Positions 26,285 to 35,000 of a stretch of DNA of 64,000 nucleotides are shown in pieces. The DNA is taken from contig NZ_BMWA01000011.1 of assembly GCF_014650995.1 (NCBI RefSeq), positions 1 to 64,000 on the forward strand, read 5' to 3'. The notes beneath the pieces were generated by a model. It had not been told where the DNA came from and ran no database searches. It worked only from the letters and a program-made list of their open reading frames with translations. The position numbers and the translations under genes were made by a program. Numbering within the stretch: position 1 is the stretch's first letter; the number at the start of each line of letters is the position of its first letter. The DNA comes from Streptomyces viridiviolaceus (lineage in GTDB: Bacteria > Actinomycetota > Actinomycetes > Streptomycetales > Streptomycetaceae).

Positions 26285-27145
26285 CTAGGCCAACCCCCGG
26301 CGCGCCACCGCCGGCGCCCGGTGCCCGGCGATCGACGCCACCATGTCCAGCACCTGCCGCGTCTCCGCCACCTCGTGCACGCGGTACACCTGCGCCCCCA
26401 GCCACGCCGACACCGCCGTCGTGGCCAGCGTCCCGAGCACCCGTTCCTTCACCGGCTTGTCCAACGTCTCTCCGACGAAGTCCTTGTTGGACAGCGACAC
26501 CAGCACCGGCCACCCGGTGTCCACCATCTCCCCGAGCCGCCGCGTCGCCTCCAGGCTGTGCCGGGTGTTCTTCCCGAAGTCGTGCCCGGGATCGATCAGC
26601 ACCGACTCCCGCGGCACCCCCACCGCCACCGCCCGCTCGGCCAGCCCCAGCGTCACGTCCAGGATGTCGGCCATGACGTCGTCGTACGTCACCCGGTGCG
26701 GCCGCGTCCGCGGCTCCGCGCCGCCCGCGTGCGTGCACACCAGCCCCACCCCGTACCGCCCCGCGACCTCGGCGAGCTTCGGGTCGACGCCGCCCCACGC
26801 GTCGTTCAGCAGATCCGCCCCCGCCTCGCACACGGCCTCGCCGACGTCGTGCCGCCAGGTGTCCACGCTGATCACGACGTCCGGGAACCTGCGCCGCACC
26901 TCCGCGACGAAGCCGACGGTCCGCCGCGCCTCCTCCTCGGCCGACACCTCCTCGCCCGGCCCGGCCTTCACGCCGCCGATGTCGATGATCGCGGCCCCGT
27001 CGGCCACCGCCTGCTCCACGCGGGCGAGCGCCGGTTCGTCGCGGAAGGTGGCCCCCTGGTCGTAGAAGGAGTCCGGGGTCCGGTTCACGATCGCCATGAT
27101 CACCGGCTCGTGCGCCTCGAATTCGCGCCTGCCCAGCCTGAGCAT
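26285..27145 (-). CDS. FolP2-type dihydropteroate synthase-like protein
   Basis: 286 residues from the ATG at 27145 (an upstream ATG at 27178 is possible). DHPS TIM-barrel features: IMAIVNRTPDSFYDQG, DIGGVKAGPG, VISVDTWRHDVGE, GADLLNDAWGG, and VLIDPGHDFGKNT. The usual ILNVTPDSFSDGG loop is modified to IVNRTPDSFYDQG, as in mycobacterial FolP2 (Rv1207), which is reported not to make dihydropteroate. It is transcribed against the LOG gene. The real substrate is unknown; a separate true folP is expected elsewhere in the genome. Confidence 0.85.
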   Translation of the reverse strand: MLRLGRREFEAHEPVIMAIVNRTPDSFYDQGATFRDEPALARVEQAVADGAAIIDIGGVKAGPGEEVSAEEEARRTVGFVAEVRRRFPDVVISVDTWRHDVGEAVCEAGADLLNDAWGGVDPKLAEVAGRYGVGLVCTHAGGAEPRTRPHRVTYDDVMADILDVTLGLAERAVAVGVPRESVLIDPGHDFGKNTRHSLEATRRLGEMVDTGWPVLVSLSNKDFVGETLDKPVKERVLGTLATTAVSAWLGAQVYRVHEVAETRQVLDMVASIAGHRAPAVARRGLA

Positions 27146-27271
27146 CCCCTGTGACCTCTCCTCGTCCGTACCGCACACGTCCCGCTCCTCGGGCGCCTGC
27201 GACCCTAACTGTCAGACTCGCATGGCACGATCGGACCGACACACCCGACTCCGACCATGGGGGCCCCAGCG

Positions 27272-27625
27272 ATGGTCATGTTCCTGTTCCTCGTCGTCGC
27301 ACTCGCCGTCGTGGTCGCCGCGGTGACCCTCGCCGTCGTCGGCGGCGGTGACAGCACCCCGCTGCCCGAGGCCGCCCCCGAGCGACTGCGGGACTCCCTG
27401 CCCCCCGACCGCCCGGTGGGCCGTGCCGACGTGGAGAACCTCCGCTTCCCGCTCACCGTCCGCGGGTACCGCATGGCGGACGTCGACGACGCCCTCGGCC
27501 GCCTCGGCGCCGAACTCGCCGAGCGCGACGCCCGCATCGCCGACCTGGAGTCCGCGCTGGCGGGCGCACGTTCCGCCGCCCACCAGGTCTCCATGGAGAA
27601 GCCCGAGCAGGAGGAGCAGCAGTGA
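27272..27625 (+). CDS. Small membrane protein with DivIVA-like domain
   Basis: 117 residues from the ATG at 27272 (an ATG five codons earlier is possible). An N-terminal transmembrane helix (VMFLFLVVALAVVVAAVTLAVV) is followed by a DivIVA-type motif ENLRFPLTVRGYRMADVDDALGRL and a short coiled coil (LGAELAERDARIADLESALAG). This is the form of Rv1209 of M. tuberculosis, whose gene also precedes tag. Its stop overlaps the next start as GTGA. Probably membrane-associated at curved sites, by analogy with DivIVA. Confidence 0.85.
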   Translation: MVMFLFLVVALAVVVAAVTLAVVGGGDSTPLPEAAPERLRDSLPPDRPVGRADVENLRFPLTVRGYRMADVDDALGRLGAELAERDARIADLESALAGARSAAHQVSMEKPEQEEQQ

Positions 27626-28206
27626 GCGCGGGAGAGGCCGTGGCCGGCCCGGACGGCGCGCCCCGCTGCCCCTGGGCCCTGTCCACGACGGACTACGTGT
27701 CGTACCACGACGAGGAGTGGGGCCGCCCGGTCCACGGCGACGACGCCCTGTACGAACGCCTCAGCCTGGAGGCGTTCCAGTCCGGTCTGTCCTGGATCAC
27801 CATCCTGCGCCGCCGCCCCGGCTTCCGTGCCGCCTTCGCGGACTTCAAGATCGCCTCGGTGGCGGTCTTCACCGACGAGGACCGCGAGCGCCTGCTCGCC
27901 GACGCCGGCATCATCCGCAACCGCGCCAAGATCGACGCGACCCTCGCCAACGCGCGGGTGCTCGCCGAGTGGGACCCGGGCGCGCTGGACGAGCTGATCT
28001 GGTCCCACGCACCGGACCCGGCCGGACGTCCGGTCCCGAAGACCCTCGCCGACGTCCCGGCCGTCACGCCCGAGTCCACGGCCCTGTCGAAAGCCCTCAA
28101 GAAGCGCGGCCTGCGCTTCGTCGGCCCCACGACGGCGTACGCCCTGATGCAGGCCTGCGGCCTGGTCGACGACCACCTGGCCGGGTGCGTGGCGCGGCGG
28201 GCCTGA
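27622..28206 (+). CDS. tag: DNA-3-methyladenine glycosylase I
   Basis: 194 residues, GTG start overlapping the previous stop. It excises 3-methyladenine from alkylated DNA. Family motifs: CPWALSTTDYVSYHDEEWGRPVHGDD at the start, FQSGLSWITILRRR, and RNRAKIDATLANAR. The structural zinc site uses Cys and His near the N-terminus (RCPWA, YHDEEWG) and a C-terminal Cys (HLAGC), all present. The gene ends within a hairpin terminator. Known as tagA in mycobacteria. Confidence 0.95.
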   Translation: MSAGEAVAGPDGAPRCPWALSTTDYVSYHDEEWGRPVHGDDALYERLSLEAFQSGLSWITILRRRPGFRAAFADFKIASVAVFTDEDRERLLADAGIIRNRAKIDATLANARVLAEWDPGALDELIWSHAPDPAGRPVPKTLADVPAVTPESTALSKALKKRGLRFVGPTTAYALMQACGLVDDHLAGCVARRA

Positions 28207-28228
28207 GCGGAGCCCGGCCCGCCGCGCC
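28191..28228. terminator. Hairpin terminator between tag and a convergent gene
   Basis: Perfect 13-bp stem GGCGCGGCGGGCC (28191-28203) / 28216-28228, 12-base loop containing the tag stop codon. Probably serves the convergent hydratase gene as well. Confidence 0.8.
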
Positions 28229-28236
28229 AGGCGCGC

Positions 28237-29040
28237 TCAGCGCCCGAGGTACTTGGGCTTCTCCTTGTTGACGAAAGCCTGCACCGCGATCGCGTGGTCC
28301 GCGGAGGAGCCCGCCCGCGACTGCAGCTCGTCCTCCTTCTCCAGCGTCTCGGAGAGGGAGTGCGCCAGCCCGTACGCCATGGCCTCCTTGATCGCCGCGT
28401 ACGCCACCGTCGGCCCCTGGGCCAGCGCCCGCGCCGTCTGCTCGGCCTCGCCGCGCAGGTCGGCGGCCGGGACGACACGGTTGGCGATGCCCAGGTCGTG
28501 CGCCTCCAGCGCGCCGATGCTGCGTGGGAAGAGCAGCAGGTCGGTGGCGCGCCCCGGGCCGACGACCCGCGGCAGCGTCCAGGAGATGCCCGAGTCCGCG
28601 GTCAGGGCGACGCCCGCGAACGAGGTGTTGAAGGACGCCGTGTCCGCGACGATCCGGTAGTCCGCCGCGAGCGCGAACCCGAAGCCCGCCCCCGCCGCCA
28701 CCCCGTTCACGGCGGCGACCACCGGCTTGGGTGCCTCGGCCAGGGCCCGCACGATCGGGTTGTAGTGCTCGGACACCGTGCTCATGGTCTGGTCCGAGCC
28801 GGTCTCCCGGTCGGCGGCCAGCAGCCCGATGTGCTCCTTCAGGTCCTGGCCGACGCAGAACGCCCGCTCCCCGGCGGCGGTCAGCAGCACCGCCCGCACG
28901 GCGTCGTCCGCCGCCGCGGACCGCACCGCGTCCCGGAGCGCGACCTTGGTCTCGATGTTCAGCGCGTTCATCGCCTCGGGGCGGTTCAGCGTGATCGTCG
29001 CGAGCCCGTCGCTCACCTCGTAGAGCACGGTGTCGGCCAT
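28237..29040 (-). CDS. Enoyl-CoA hydratase/isomerase family protein
   Basis: 267 residues from the ATG at 29040, with GGAGGGG upstream. Crotonase fold: LATITLNRPEAMNALN, the CoA/oxyanion segment FCVGQDLKEH and AAVNGVAAGAGFGFALAADYRI. At the second acid position it has an Asp in LTADSGISWTLPRVVG rather than the two glutamates of classical hydratases, the pattern of PaaG-like ring-opening isomerases. It therefore probably isomerises or shifts a double bond in a CoA thioester. Pathway unknown; no aromatic degradation genes are nearby. Confidence 0.88.
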   Translation of the reverse strand: MADTVLYEVSDGLATITLNRPEAMNALNIETKVALRDAVRSAAADDAVRAVLLTAAGERAFCVGQDLKEHIGLLAADRETGSDQTMSTVSEHYNPIVRALAEAPKPVVAAVNGVAAGAGFGFALAADYRIVADTASFNTSFAGVALTADSGISWTLPRVVGPGRATDLLLFPRSIGALEAHDLGIANRVVPAADLRGEAEQTARALAQGPTVAYAAIKEAMAYGLAHSLSETLEKEDELQSRAGSSADHAIAVQAFVNKEKPKYLGR

Positions 29041-29415
29041 GGGTATCCCCTCCGTGTCGCGGCTGGGGGACGTACCCCTCGGTACGTCCCGTGTCTGCAG
29101 GACAGCATGACGGAGATCACCGACGGCGGACCGCTCCGGAGGTGTGACCTGCGTCAAAGAATTCCGGTCCGTATCCATTCGGCGGAAGTGGGTGTGGGCG
29201 CGCAGTATCGCAGTCCCCTCGCCGAATTGAGTGGTTTTGCTCGCGCGCGTTGCCCAAGCGATGCCGACCGATGTTGGTCATCGGGTCCTGCGATGCGGGA
29301 TAATGGCTGGGAAGCAATGTGTTCGATGCCGGTGTCGTGCGTCCATGCCGGACCGCGCGTGCCCTCAAGGGCCGTCGGCTTTGACGGTGAGCTGGTATCA
29401 GGAAGGGGAACGAGC
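29041..29415. promoter_or_regulatory. Divergent intergenic region between the hydratase and DUF3117 genes
   Basis: 375 bp with no convincing gene. It must contain the promoters of both divergent genes. GGAAGGGGAA at 29401-29410 is the ribosome binding site of the DUF3117 gene. I see no strong palindrome and cannot place promoter hexamers with confidence. Confidence 0.4.
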
Positions 29416-29583
29416 ATGGCGGCCATGAAGCCGCGGACGGGCGATGGCCCGCTCGAGGTGACCAAGGAGGGGCGGGGCATCGTCATGCGCGTTCCGCTCG
29501 AAGGCGGCGGTCGACTCGTCGTCGAGCTGACCCCTGACGAGGCCGACGCGCTCGGCGACGCCCTCAAGAAGGTCGTCGGCTGA
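29416..29583 (+). CDS. DUF3117 domain protein, 55 residues
   Basis: MAAMKPRTGDGPLEVTKEGR opens a nearly invariant actinobacterial small protein; RIVMRVPLEGGGRLVVELT and EADALGDAL complete it. Beta-hairpin fold with a helical tail is expected. In M. tuberculosis Rv1211 belongs to the same family and lies close to tag. It is reported to bind calcium/calmodulin-like in mycobacteria, but I regard its function as unknown. Strong terminator with T-rich tail directly after. Confidence 0.9.
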   Translation: MAAMKPRTGDGPLEVTKEGRGIVMRVPLEGGGRLVVELTPDEADALGDALKKVVG

Positions 29584-29605
29584 CGCGCAAGCGACCATAC
29601 CCGTT

Positions 29606-29642
29606 CAGTCGCCCCGGTGCCCACGCGGTGCCGGGGCGACTG
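29606..29642 (+). terminator. Rho-independent terminator after DUF3117 gene
   Basis: 12-bp stem CAGTCGCCCCGG (29606-29617) / 29631-29642, followed by TTCTTTC, a rare case here of a T-rich tail. Confidence 0.85.
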
Positions 29643-29743
29643 TTCTTTCACGGACGCCGCCGAAGCGTTCGCCGGGTGATCCCGGCCGGTCGGCCACCCT
29701 TCGACCGCGCGCCGGTCGCCGGTCACCGGTTCACCGAGCCCGG

Positions 29744-30376
29744 CTACCGCTTCACCGCGCACAACAGGCCGTCGCCCACCGGAAGCAGCGACGGCACCAG
29801 TTCCTGACTCTCCCGCACCGTGCGCAGCAACTCCCGCAGCCGCAGCACCTCGGTGGGCTGCGGTCCGGAGTCGACGGTCCGGCCGGCGGCGAAGACGCCC
29901 TCGAAGACGACCAGCCCTCCGGGGCGCAGCAGGCGCAACGATTCGGCTAGGTAGTCCTGATACTCCAGCCGGTCGCCGTCGCAGAAGACGAGGTCGTAGC
30001 CGGCGTCCGCGAGCCGGGGCAGGACGTCGAGGGCACGGCCGGGGATGAAACGGGCCCGGTTGCTGGCGAAGCCCGCGGCCCGGAAGGCCTGGCGGGCGAA
30101 CTGCTGGTGCTCCGGTTCCGGGTCGACCGTGGTCAGGACACCGTCCGGGCGCATGCCGTGCAGCAGATGGATCCCGGAGACACCGCAGCCCGTGCCGATC
30201 TCCGCGACCGCCTTGGCGTCCACGGCGGCGGCGAGCAGTCCCAGCGCGGAGCCCGTGCCGGGCGTCACCGAGCGCAGGCCCGCCTCACGGGCCCGGTCGC
30301 GGGCCCAGCGCAGCGCGTCGTCCTCGGCGACATAGGCGTCGGCGAACGCCCAGCTCGTCTGCCGGTTGCCGGTAAT
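29744..30376 (-). CDS. O-methyltransferase, SAM-dependent (Rv1220c-like), probable ATT start
   Basis: 210 residues. SAM-binding motif VAEIGTGCGVSGIHLL, then VLTTVDPEPEHQQFARQAFR and YDLVFCDGDRLEYQDYL; family of class I catechol-type O-methyltransferases. The frame has no ATG, GTG or TTG for about 58 codons upstream of the conserved start, but a perfect AGGAG (30387-30383) sits six bases before an ATT at 30376, so ATT is the likely initiator. In M. tuberculosis the homologue Rv1220c also diverges from sigE. Substrate unknown. Confidence 0.85.
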   Translation of the reverse strand: MTGNRQTSWAFADAYVAEDDALRWARDRAREAGLRSVTPGTGSALGLLAAAVDAKAVAEIGTGCGVSGIHLLHGMRPDGVLTTVDPEPEHQQFARQAFRAAGFASNRARFIPGRALDVLPRLADAGYDLVFCDGDRLEYQDYLAESLRLLRPGGLVVFEGVFAAGRTVDSGPQPTEVLRLRELLRTVRESQELVPSLLPVGDGLLCAVKR

Positions 30377-30594
30377 GACCCTCTCCTGTCCCCGTCGTTG
30401 CCTCGGCGTGACTGTATCCGTTGGCGTCGGGAACCCGCTGATGGGACCGGTCGTTTGGAAAGACGATGGAGCGGTCGTGGCGGCGACGGGGGCAGCGGAT
30501 GGACGGGAACGCCGAGCAAGTGCTGACGCAGTCGTACGACCCCAGATCAAATTCTCGTAAAACCGCTTATCCGGAGCTAACGGGCGAGGTGGCT

Positions 30595-31380
30595 ATGGTA
30601 GGGGCTCCACTGGACACCACCAGAGCCGACAGGGGAGGTGCGGCCGCGCCCGTGGATCGTCGAGGAGTGCTCCGGCGCTTCCTCGGATCGGCGGGCAGGC
30701 CGAAATCCGTGAACGACACCGCTGCTGACCACAGCCCCGCCGACGGCCCCGCCGCCGGCCACGCCCAGACCGCGACCTTCTCCACCGACGCGGACGGGCA
30801 GGCGTGGACTCCGCCCACCTGGGAGGAGATCGTCAGCACCCACAGCGGCCGGGTCTACCGCCTCGCCTACCGCCTCACCGGCAACCAGCACGACGCCGAG
30901 GACCTCACCCAGGAGGTCTTCGTCCGCGTCTTCCGCTCCCTGTCGACCTACACGCCGGGCACCTTCGAGGGCTGGCTGCACCGCATCACGACCAACCTCT
31001 TCCTGGACATGGTCCGCCGCAAGCAGCGCATCCGCTTCGACGCGCTCGGCGAGGACGCGGCCGAGCGGCTGCCCAGCAAGGAGCCCACCCCGCAGCAGGT
31101 CTTCCACGACGCCCACTTCGACGCGGACGTCCAGCAGGCGCTGGACACCCTCGCGCCCGAGTTCCGCGCCGCCGTCGTCCTGTGCGACATCGAGGGCCTC
31201 TCCTACGAGGAGATCGCCGCGACCCTCGGCGTCAAGCTCGGCACGGTCCGCTCCCGCATCCACCGCGGCCGCTCCCAGCTGCGCAAGGCTCTCGCGCACC
31301 GCTCACCTCAGGCGCGCGCCGAGCGCCGCTCCTTCGCGGCCCGTGTTCCCGCTCTGAGAGGAGGGGGCGCGAGCGCGTGA
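30595..31380 (+). CDS. ECF RNA polymerase sigma factor (homologue of mycobacterial SigE)
   Basis: 261 residues from the ATG at 30595 (M. tuberculosis SigE has 257). An unusual N-terminal extension of about 75 residues precedes sigma region 2 (YRLAYRLTGNQHDAEDLTQE, then FEGWLHRITTNLFLDMVRRK) and region 4 (LSYEEIAATLGVKLGTVRSR). The stop overlaps the anti-sigma gene as GTGA. In mycobacteria SigE responds to surface stress and is held by RseA. It is not the SigE (SCO3356) of S. coelicolor, so I give no symbol. Likely target includes its own operon. Confidence 0.93.
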   Translation: MVGAPLDTTRADRGGAAAPVDRRGVLRRFLGSAGRPKSVNDTAADHSPADGPAAGHAQTATFSTDADGQAWTPPTWEEIVSTHSGRVYRLAYRLTGNQHDAEDLTQEVFVRVFRSLSTYTPGTFEGWLHRITTNLFLDMVRRKQRIRFDALGEDAAERLPSKEPTPQQVFHDAHFDADVQQALDTLAPEFRAAVVLCDIEGLSYEEIAATLGVKLGTVRSRIHRGRSQLRKALAHRSPQARAERRSFAARVPALRGGGASA

Positions 31381-32381
31381 GCGAGTCACGGCCGAAATCC
31401 GAGGGACACCTCGCAGAGCAGCATCTGGGAGACCGACTCTCCGCCCTGGTGGACGGAGAGCTCGGTCATGACACGCGCGAGCGCGTGCTGGCGCACGTGG
31501 CCACCTGTCCGAAGTGCAAGGCCGAGGTGGACGCACAGCGCCGGTTGAAGAACGTCTTCGCGGAAGCCGCCCCGCCCGCTCCCTCCGAGAGCTTCCTGGC
31601 CCGTCTCCAGGGGCTTCCCGGGGGAGGCGACCCGGACGGCGGCCCACCGCTGGGCGGCGGAGGATTCTCCGACGGCCTCTCGGGCCGGTTCGGGGCGTCC
31701 GGGGCCTTCGGGACCAAGCGGAGCGAGCGCTTCGAGTTCGGCTACGTCCCCGCCCGGACGCACGCGTCCGTCCTGCCGCCCTCTTCGCAGAACCGGGGCT
31801 TCCGGATCCATGACGTGGGCCGGCACGACTCCGAGCGGTCGGCCTCCCGCGGACTGCGGTTCGCGTTCGCCGCCGCCGGAGCGGTGTCGCTGGCCGCCAT
31901 CGCGCTGGGCGGTGTCACCGTCGGCATGCCGGACACCAGCACCGAGGCCCGCGGAGGTTCCGGGTCCGGGAGCAACGTGACGCCGACGCGCCCCCAGGGC
32001 ACGGGAGCGGCCACGGTCCCCGAGAGCCAGCGCCGCCGCTCGGCGGGACCACTGCTCGGACAGGCCCAGGGCCAGCGGTCGCTCGGTGACACCCCGCTGG
32101 CCCCGACGGCGGTCTCGGCGCCGCTGCTGCCCGGGCTGCCGTCTCCCGCCGCGGCCGAGGAGCAGGCCGTGCGCGCGCTGACCACGCCCATGATGGCGGG
32201 CGCCGCCGCCATGTCCCCGTTGATACGTCCGCTCGACGCCGTCCCGCCGCTCGCCCTCACCGCCTGGTCGTCGGTGCCCCGGATCGCGCCGCCCGGTCTG
32301 CTCGCGGCACCCGTCCCCGACCCGGCGTCGTCCCCCTCGCCCTCGGTGAGTTCCGGCGCGTCCTCCCGTCCGGCACCCTGA
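31377..32381 (+). CDS. Zinc-binding anti-sigma factor (RseA-like) with membrane anchor
   Basis: 334 residues, GTG start overlapping the sigma gene stop, with GAGAGGAGGGGG upstream. The anti-sigma domain has the zinc motif His40-x3-Cys44-x2-Cys47 (HVATCPKC). A transmembrane segment (FAFAAAGAVSLAAIALGG) lies at about residue 165-185. The C-terminal 150 residues are Pro/Ala/Ser-rich and presumably outside. Signal-induced cleavage by HtrA-type or rhomboid-like proteases is plausible, since htrA follows. It should hold the sigma factor inactive in the cytoplasm. Confidence 0.9.
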   Translation: MSESRPKSEGHLAEQHLGDRLSALVDGELGHDTRERVLAHVATCPKCKAEVDAQRRLKNVFAEAAPPAPSESFLARLQGLPGGGDPDGGPPLGGGGFSDGLSGRFGASGAFGTKRSERFEFGYVPARTHASVLPPSSQNRGFRIHDVGRHDSERSASRGLRFAFAAAGAVSLAAIALGGVTVGMPDTSTEARGGSGSGSNVTPTRPQGTGAATVPESQRRRSAGPLLGQAQGQRSLGDTPLAPTAVSAPLLPGLPSPAAAEEQAVRALTTPMMAGAAAMSPLIRPLDAVPPLALTAWSSVPRIAPPGLLAAPVPDPASSPSPSVSSGASSRPAP

Positions 32382-32499
32382 CCGAGATCTGCGCGCCGGC
32401 CCGCGAACCTGATTGAATCCGGTTGGCGCCGGAGCCTTTGGAGTCGACGATCTGCGGTCACCGCCGACGAGCCGTGCCGCGGTCAGGTGTGGGGAGAAC

Positions 32500-34398
32500 A
32501 TGAACGAGGGGAAGCCCACGAAGGCGAAGTGGTGGGGCCGTCCACGCCCGTCGGCGGAGACGGCGTCCACCGGCGTTCCGGACGGGGCAGCGGCACCGGC
32601 GGGCGCGGGCGCGACCGACGGCGACTTCGAGCTGGAACGGCCCCGCGCCGACCGTGTCCCGGCGCCGGCCGAGGACGGCGGAGGCGACTTCGAGCTGGAG
32701 CGCCCCACGCCGCCCCGGACGGCCGACGCGGGCGACCACGACGGTGACTACGAGCTGGACCGGCCGACGGCACAGACCGCCGCGCGCCCGGACACCGGCG
32801 CCGACGACGCGAGCGGGACCGACGGGCCGACCAGCGCCGAGGAGGCCGCCGGTGCCGCCGACGCGGTGCCCGTGCCGCCGCCCGCTGTCCCGGCCGACGA
32901 GCGCCCCCGCCCCCTGCACGACCCCGACCCGTACGGCACCCCGCCGTACGGCGAGCCGGGCCCCTGGGCCCCCGCGCCGCCCGTCCAGCACCCGGCGGCC
33001 ACCCCGGCGCACGGCACGGCCGTAGCGGCGGCCACCCCGGCGTCCGTGGCGACGGCGCCCGGCGCCCCCGTACCCCCGGCGTCCACCGCGCAGGCCGCGG
33101 GGGCACCCGTGCCGCCCGCCCCGCCCGGCGCCGCCGCGCCCGTTCCTTCGCTCGCCGACGCTCCGCCTCCCGTACCCGCTCCCGCCGCCGACCCCTGGCG
33201 GCGCTACGACCCCTGGGCGGCCGCGGCCGCCGCCGAGCCCCTCCAGCAGAACGGGGCGGCCGTCGTGACCCGGGAGCAGCGGCGCAGACGGGCGAAGAAG
33301 GTGATCGTCGGCGGGGCCCTGCTGATCGCCCTCGTCTCCGGGGGCGTCGGCGGTGCCGTCGGGGCGTATCTGGAGCGCAACGGCGGCGTGGGGACCGTGG
33401 AACTGCCGCAGGCCGGCAGCGAATCGGCCGACCGGGCCCCGGACAGCGTGGCCGGGATCGCCGCCCGGGCCCTGCCCAGCGTCGTGACACTCCACGTGAG
33501 CGGAAGCGACGCATCGGGCACCGGCACCGGCTTCGTACTCGACGGCCAGGGCCACATCCTGACGAACAATCACGTGGTGGAACCCGCCGGAAGCGGCGGC
33601 GAGATATCCGTCACCTTCAACAGCGGCGACACCGCCAAGGCCACGGTCGTCGGGCGTGACAGCGGCTACGACCTCGCCGTGGTCGAGGTGAGCGGAGTGC
33701 GGGGCCTCACCCCGATGCCCCTCGGCAACTCCGACAACGTGCGGGTGGGCGACCCGGTCGTCGCCATCGGCGCCCCCTTCGACCTGGCGGGGACGGTCAC
33801 CTCCGGCATCATCAGCGCCAAGGAACGGCCCATCACGGCGGGCGGCGAGGAGGGCGACGGCAGCGACGTGAGCTACGTCGACGCGCTGCAGACCGACGCG
33901 CCCATCAACCCCGGCAACTCCGGCGGGCCCCTCCTGGACTCCCGGGGCCGGGTCATCGGCATCAACTCCGCGATCCGGTCGGCCGACGGCGGCGGTACCG
34001 AGTCGGAGGGCGGCCAGGCCGGCTCGATAGGTCTCGGTTTCGCCATCCCCATCAACCAGGGCAAGCGCGTCGCCGAGGAACTGATCAACACGGGCAAGGC
34101 CACCCACCCCGTGATCGGCATCACCCTCGACATGAACTACACCGGCGACGGCGCCCGCGTCGGCACCAAGGGCAGCGACGGCGGACCCCCGGTCACCTCG
34201 GGCGGTCCCGGTGCCGAGGCAGGCATCGAGGCGGGCGACGTGATCACCGAGGTCGACGGCCAGCGTGTGCACTCCGGCGAGGAACTCATCGTCAAGACCC
34301 GTGCCCACCGCCCCGGCGACCGACTGGAACTGACGCTGGAGCGCGACGGCAAGGAGACGAAGGTCTCACTGGTGCTGGGCTCCTCCGACGGCGGCTGA
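32500..34398 (+). CDS. htrA: HtrA-like trypsin/PDZ serine protease with membrane anchor
   Basis: 632 residues from the ATG at 32500 with GGGGAG upstream. Cytoplasmic, Pro/Ala-rich N-terminus of about 265 residues with three copies of an acidic unit G-D-[FY]-E-L-[ED]-R-P at residues 41, 62 and 82. One transmembrane helix at about 267-291 puts the rest outside. The catalytic triad is His358 (NNHVVEP), Asp391 (YDLAVVEV) and Ser474 (NPGNSGGPLL). A PDZ domain follows (PGAEAGIEAGDVITEVDGQ). It degrades misfolded extracytoplasmic proteins and may process the anti-sigma factor. Conserved order sigma, anti-sigma, htrA, tatB. Confidence 0.93.
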   Translation: MNEGKPTKAKWWGRPRPSAETASTGVPDGAAAPAGAGATDGDFELERPRADRVPAPAEDGGGDFELERPTPPRTADAGDHDGDYELDRPTAQTAARPDTGADDASGTDGPTSAEEAAGAADAVPVPPPAVPADERPRPLHDPDPYGTPPYGEPGPWAPAPPVQHPAATPAHGTAVAAATPASVATAPGAPVPPASTAQAAGAPVPPAPPGAAAPVPSLADAPPPVPAPAADPWRRYDPWAAAAAAEPLQQNGAAVVTREQRRRRAKKVIVGGALLIALVSGGVGGAVGAYLERNGGVGTVELPQAGSESADRAPDSVAGIAARALPSVVTLHVSGSDASGTGTGFVLDGQGHILTNNHVVEPAGSGGEISVTFNSGDTAKATVVGRDSGYDLAVVEVSGVRGLTPMPLGNSDNVRVGDPVVAIGAPFDLAGTVTSGIISAKERPITAGGEEGDGSDVSYVDALQTDAPINPGNSGGPLLDSRGRVIGINSAIRSADGGGTESEGGQAGSIGLGFAIPINQGKRVAEELINTGKATHPVIGITLDMNYTGDGARVGTKGSDGGPPVTSGGPGAEAGIEAGDVITEVDGQRVHSGEELIVKTRAHRPGDRLELTLERDGKETKVSLVLGSSDGG

Positions 34399-34547
34399 AC
34401 GGCACGCACAGGCCCCCACAAGGCACCAGGAAGGCAAACAATCCGGAAAGCGGCCGCATACACGCATTCGGAGGTCACGGGACGGTACCGGTGGGACGGG
34501 ATCGCCGGGTACCGTGGATCCGGCCCGGACATCCCAAGGAGCTTCAG

Positions 34548-35000
34548 GTGTTCAATGACATAGGACCTCTCGAGCTGGTGACTCTCGTCGTTCTCGCCGT
34601 GCTCGTCTTCGGTCCGGACAAGCTCCCCAAGGTCATCCAGGACGTGACGCGGACGATCCGGAAGATCCGGGAGTTCTCGGAGAGCGCCAAGCAGGACATC
34701 CGGGAGGAGCTCGGACCCGAGTTCAAGGACTTCGAGTTCGAGGACCTCAACCCCAAGACCTTCATCCGCAAGCAGTTGGACAACGACGAGCTCGGGTTGA
34801 AGGAGATCCGCAACGGCTTCGACCTGAAGAAGGAGATGGCCGAGGTCACCGACGCGGTGCACGGCCGGGAGTCCGAGGCGTCGTCCTCCTCCGGCGCCAC
34901 CGGTTCCGCGGCCTCCTCCGGCGGTCGTGTCGACATGTCCAAGAAGCCCGAGGACACCGACCGCGGCGACCGTCCGCCCTTCGACGCGGACGCCACCTGA
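34548..35000 (+). CDS. tatB: Sec-independent translocase subunit TatB
   Basis: 150 residues from the GTG at 34548, with AAGGAG at 34536-34541. The N-terminal membrane helix IGPLELVTLVVLAVLVFGPDKLPKV is the TatB/TatA hallmark with the conserved Glu and FGP hinge, followed by a long amphipathic helix (DVTRTIRKIREFSESAKQDI) and a polar C-terminal tail. TatB recognises twin-arginine signal peptides with TatC. A Tat substrate is encoded in this window at 2482-4242. The placement after htrA is conserved in actinobacteria. Confidence 0.93.
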   Translation: MFNDIGPLELVTLVVLAVLVFGPDKLPKVIQDVTRTIRKIREFSESAKQDIREELGPEFKDFEFEDLNPKTFIRKQLDNDELGLKEIRNGFDLKKEMAEVTDAVHGRESEASSSSGATGSAASSGGRVDMSKKPEDTDRGDRPPFDADAT

